From positions 1 through 14,720 of the forward strand of contig JAGQIY010000987.1 in NCBI GenBank assembly GCA_020430865.1: 14,720 nt of DNA, in the 5' to 3' direction. A model generated the notes under the pieces. The model was not told where the DNA came from and did no database searches. It saw nothing but the letters and a program-made list of their open reading frames with translations. Of the stretch, positions 13,444-14,720 are shown in pieces (positions within the stretch are counted from its first letter, which is position 1; every line of letters begins with the position of its first letter). Position numbers and translations under genes: made by a program. The DNA is from Myxococcales bacterium. Its GTDB lineage: Bacteria > Myxococcota > Polyangia > Polyangiales > Polyangiaceae.

Positions 13444-14064
13444 ATGGCACGGGTTTGGGGGTTAGGGACCGCTGGAGCTTTCTGCTTGGCGCTGGGCTGC
13501 GCGGAGTCCGAGTCGATCCAGCAGCCCCCGCCGAGCAATGGGGGCGACTCGAGCAGCGCTGGTAACAGCGGGGCGGGAGCTCAGGCTGGGTCCGGCCAAG
13601 GCGGGGCGAACCAGGCTGGAACGAACCCCGGAGGCGGAAACGCAGGTGCCCAGGCCGGCTCCGGCAACGGCGGCTCCGGCAACGGCGGCTCCGGCAACGG
13701 TTCTGGCGCCGGGGGCTCCGCGAACGGCGGCAGTGCTGGTCAACCCATCGGCATGGACCCCGACCTGGGACTTCCCGACGGAAATGGCCCGCCCTGCAGC
13801 AACGTCGGGGCTAGCTGCAACGCCGACGGCGAGCCCGGCGTCTGCCGCATCTACAGCCAAGACGAGGGGCGGTGCGAGAGCTGCACGGGCTGTGTCGGGC
13901 TCGACCAGCCTTGCCAGCAGAGCTCGGACTGCGACATCATCTTTCAGTGCTACCAAGGTACCTGTCACAACTTGTGTGACAGGGGCTTCGGGTGTAGCGG
14001 CGAGCCCGAGTGGTGCGTCGACGTGGGGAGCGGCGAGTACGGCGTGTGCGAGTATCCGAACTGA
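13444..14064 (+). CDS. Cys-rich lipoprotein with Gly/Ser/Asn linker
   Basis: This is a 206-residue protein from ATG 13444. A signal peptide ends in LALGC (Cys19). Residues about 31-100 are a Gly/Ser/Ala/Asn linker containing a perfect 15-bp DNA repeat. The C-terminal 90 residues hold 14 cysteines (118 to 202), so a disulfide-rich, outer-surface or periplasmic domain is expected. Inside it PCQQSSDCDIIFQCYQGTC (156-174) has the same C-x5-C-x5-C-x4-C spacing and S-D-C / G-x-C identities as the small lipoprotein at 9740. Otherwise I do not recognise it. A TTG at 13423 could add seven residues but would sit awkwardly before the signal peptide. It faces the sulfatase gene, with stop codons seven bases apart. 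Confidence 0.78.
   Translation: MARVWGLGTAGAFCLALGCAESESIQQPPPSNGGDSSSAGNSGAGAQAGSGQGGANQAGTNPGGGNAGAQAGSGNGGSGNGGSGNGSGAGGSANGGSAGQPIGMDPDLGLPDGNGPPCSNVGASCNADGEPGVCRIYSQDEGRCESCTGCVGLDQPCQQSSDCDIIFQCYQGTCHNLCDRGFGCSGEPEWCVDVGSGEYGVCEYPN
13657..13700 (+). repeat. 15-bp tandem repeat in a Gly-rich linker
   Basis: The unit GGCTCCGGCAACGGC occurs at 13657-13671, 13672-13686 and 13687-13700 (the last lacking its final base). It encodes Gly-Ser-Gly-Asn-Gly units. Copy-number change would keep the reading frame and alter only linker length. Confidence 0.85.
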
Positions 14065-14071
14065 CGGGAGG

Positions 14072-14720
14072 TCAGCGGCAGAACTTGATCTCGTAGCCCG
14101 GCACGTCCAGCTCATGAACCTCGAAGAAGGTCTGCATCAGCTGGTCGTAGACCTCGGCCTCGGGATGCTCGTCGTACAGGTTGTGCTTCTCTCCTGGATC
14201 TTCCTTGAGGTCATAGAGTTCGTGCAGTTGAGTTCGCGTGTCGACGATGAGCTTCATGCCATCGTCGAAGACCATCGCCCGCATCAGCCGCGGGGAATCG
14301 GCCACCAGCGGGCGGTCCAGTCGCACCTTCTGCCCAGCGAGGAGCGGGACCAGGGATTGCCCCATGTAGGTCCCCGGGGTCGGCAAGTCGAAGAGATCGA
14401 GGATGGTCGGAGCGACGTCCACGAGGGAGACGGGTTCCTCGACCCGGCGCGGCATCGCCCCGGGGAACCGAACGACGAGCGGCACGTGGAGCATCTCGTC
14501 GTAGACCGTCGTCGTGTGACGGTATCGCCCGTGTTCACCGAACGCTTCACCGTGATCTGCGGTCACGATGAGCATCGTGCGCTTGTCGAGCTTCGCTGTC
14601 TCGATGGCGCGCATCAGCAGCCCCAGCTGCCCGTCGACGACCTCGGCCTCTGACAGATAGCGCTCGAACTTGGTCTTCCCGCCCTTGCCGAGATCGTACG
14701 GCGCGTGAGTGTCGTCGACG
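14072..14720 (-). CDS. Type I sulfatase / alkaline phosphatase superfamily enzyme (partial, N-terminus off window)
   Basis: The minus strand is open from the right edge to the TGA at 14072-14074, showing the last 215 residues. They include YLSEAEVVDGQLGLLMRAIE, the metal-site segment LIVTADHGEAFGEHG with conserved Asp-His, RHTTTVYDEMLHVPLVVRFPG, VSLVDVAPTILDLFDLP, and the sulfatase-like C-terminal ELYDLKEDPGEKHNLYDEHPE. The formylglycine CxPSR site would lie in the missing N-terminal part, so formylglycine dependence cannot be checked. Known members hydrolyse sulfate (sometimes phosphate or phosphonate) esters of glycans or small molecules in the periplasm or outside the cell. The first ATG in view (14614) is internal and not the start. 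It converges on the Cys-rich lipoprotein gene with seven bases between stops. Confidence 0.92.
   Translation of the reverse strand, partial: VDDTHAPYDLGKGGKTKFERYLSEAEVVDGQLGLLMRAIETAKLDKRTMLIVTADHGEAFGEHGRYRHTTTVYDEMLHVPLVVRFPGAMPRRVEEPVSLVDVAPTILDLFDLPTPGTYMGQSLVPLLAGQKVRLDRPLVADSPRLMRAMVFDDGMKLIVDTRTQLHELYDLKEDPGEKHNLYDEHPEAEVYDQLMQTFFEVHELDVPGYEIKFCR

Noticed and set aside
13657..13700. CRISPR-like repeat
   Set aside because: Units are only 15 bp, contiguous without spacers, and lie in frame in a Gly-rich coding linker.

Overview
The window is GC-rich, bacterial and densely coded on both strands. Several starts are GTG or TTG. At least four genes encode lipoproteins whose lipobox Cys is followed by a low-complexity Gly/Ala/Ser or Pro/Gly linker and then a Cys-rich or enzymatic domain. 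That lipoprotein style, together with a large GC-rich genome feel, points to a myxobacterium (Myxococcota, most likely Polyangiales). This is an inference from composition and protein style, not from a marker gene. I see no rRNA, tRNA, insertion sequence or CRISPR array.

Left block (1-4920, minus strand): a tightly packed surface-polysaccharide operon. In transcription order it encodes a GT-B-type glycosyl/glycerophosphotransferase-like protein, an SpsF-type cytidylyltransferase, the N-terminal (thiamine diphosphate) half of a split transketolase, the C-terminal half, and a class III (glutamate-1-semialdehyde aminomutase-like) aminotransferase cut by the left edge. Three of the four junctions are overlaps of 4-10 bp and the fourth is a 15 bp gap. 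Together they look like a pathway that builds an unusual keto/amino sugar or polyol, activates it with CTP and transfers it. The product cannot be read from the sequence. A divergent flippase-like (UPF0104/LPG-synthase TM) membrane protein gene lies next to it (5187-6275).

Middle block (6276-10357): envelope and secreted functions. It holds a lipoprotein with a complete, strikingly plant-like thaumatin (PR-5) domain with 16 cysteines, a short PlsC-type acyltransferase with an altered motif, a CE2-like SGNH esterase lipoprotein on the minus strand, and a small lipoprotein divergent from it.

Right block (10528-13356): a plus-strand overlapping operon of an HDOD signalling protein, an SthA-type soluble pyridine nucleotide transhydrogenase and a DUF1993 protein. 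It is followed by a Cys-rich lipoprotein (13444-14064) and, converging on it, a type I sulfatase cut by the right edge. The esterase, sulfatase, acyltransferase and thaumatin-like protein suggest a region devoted to making, modifying or degrading glycans and lipids at the cell surface.
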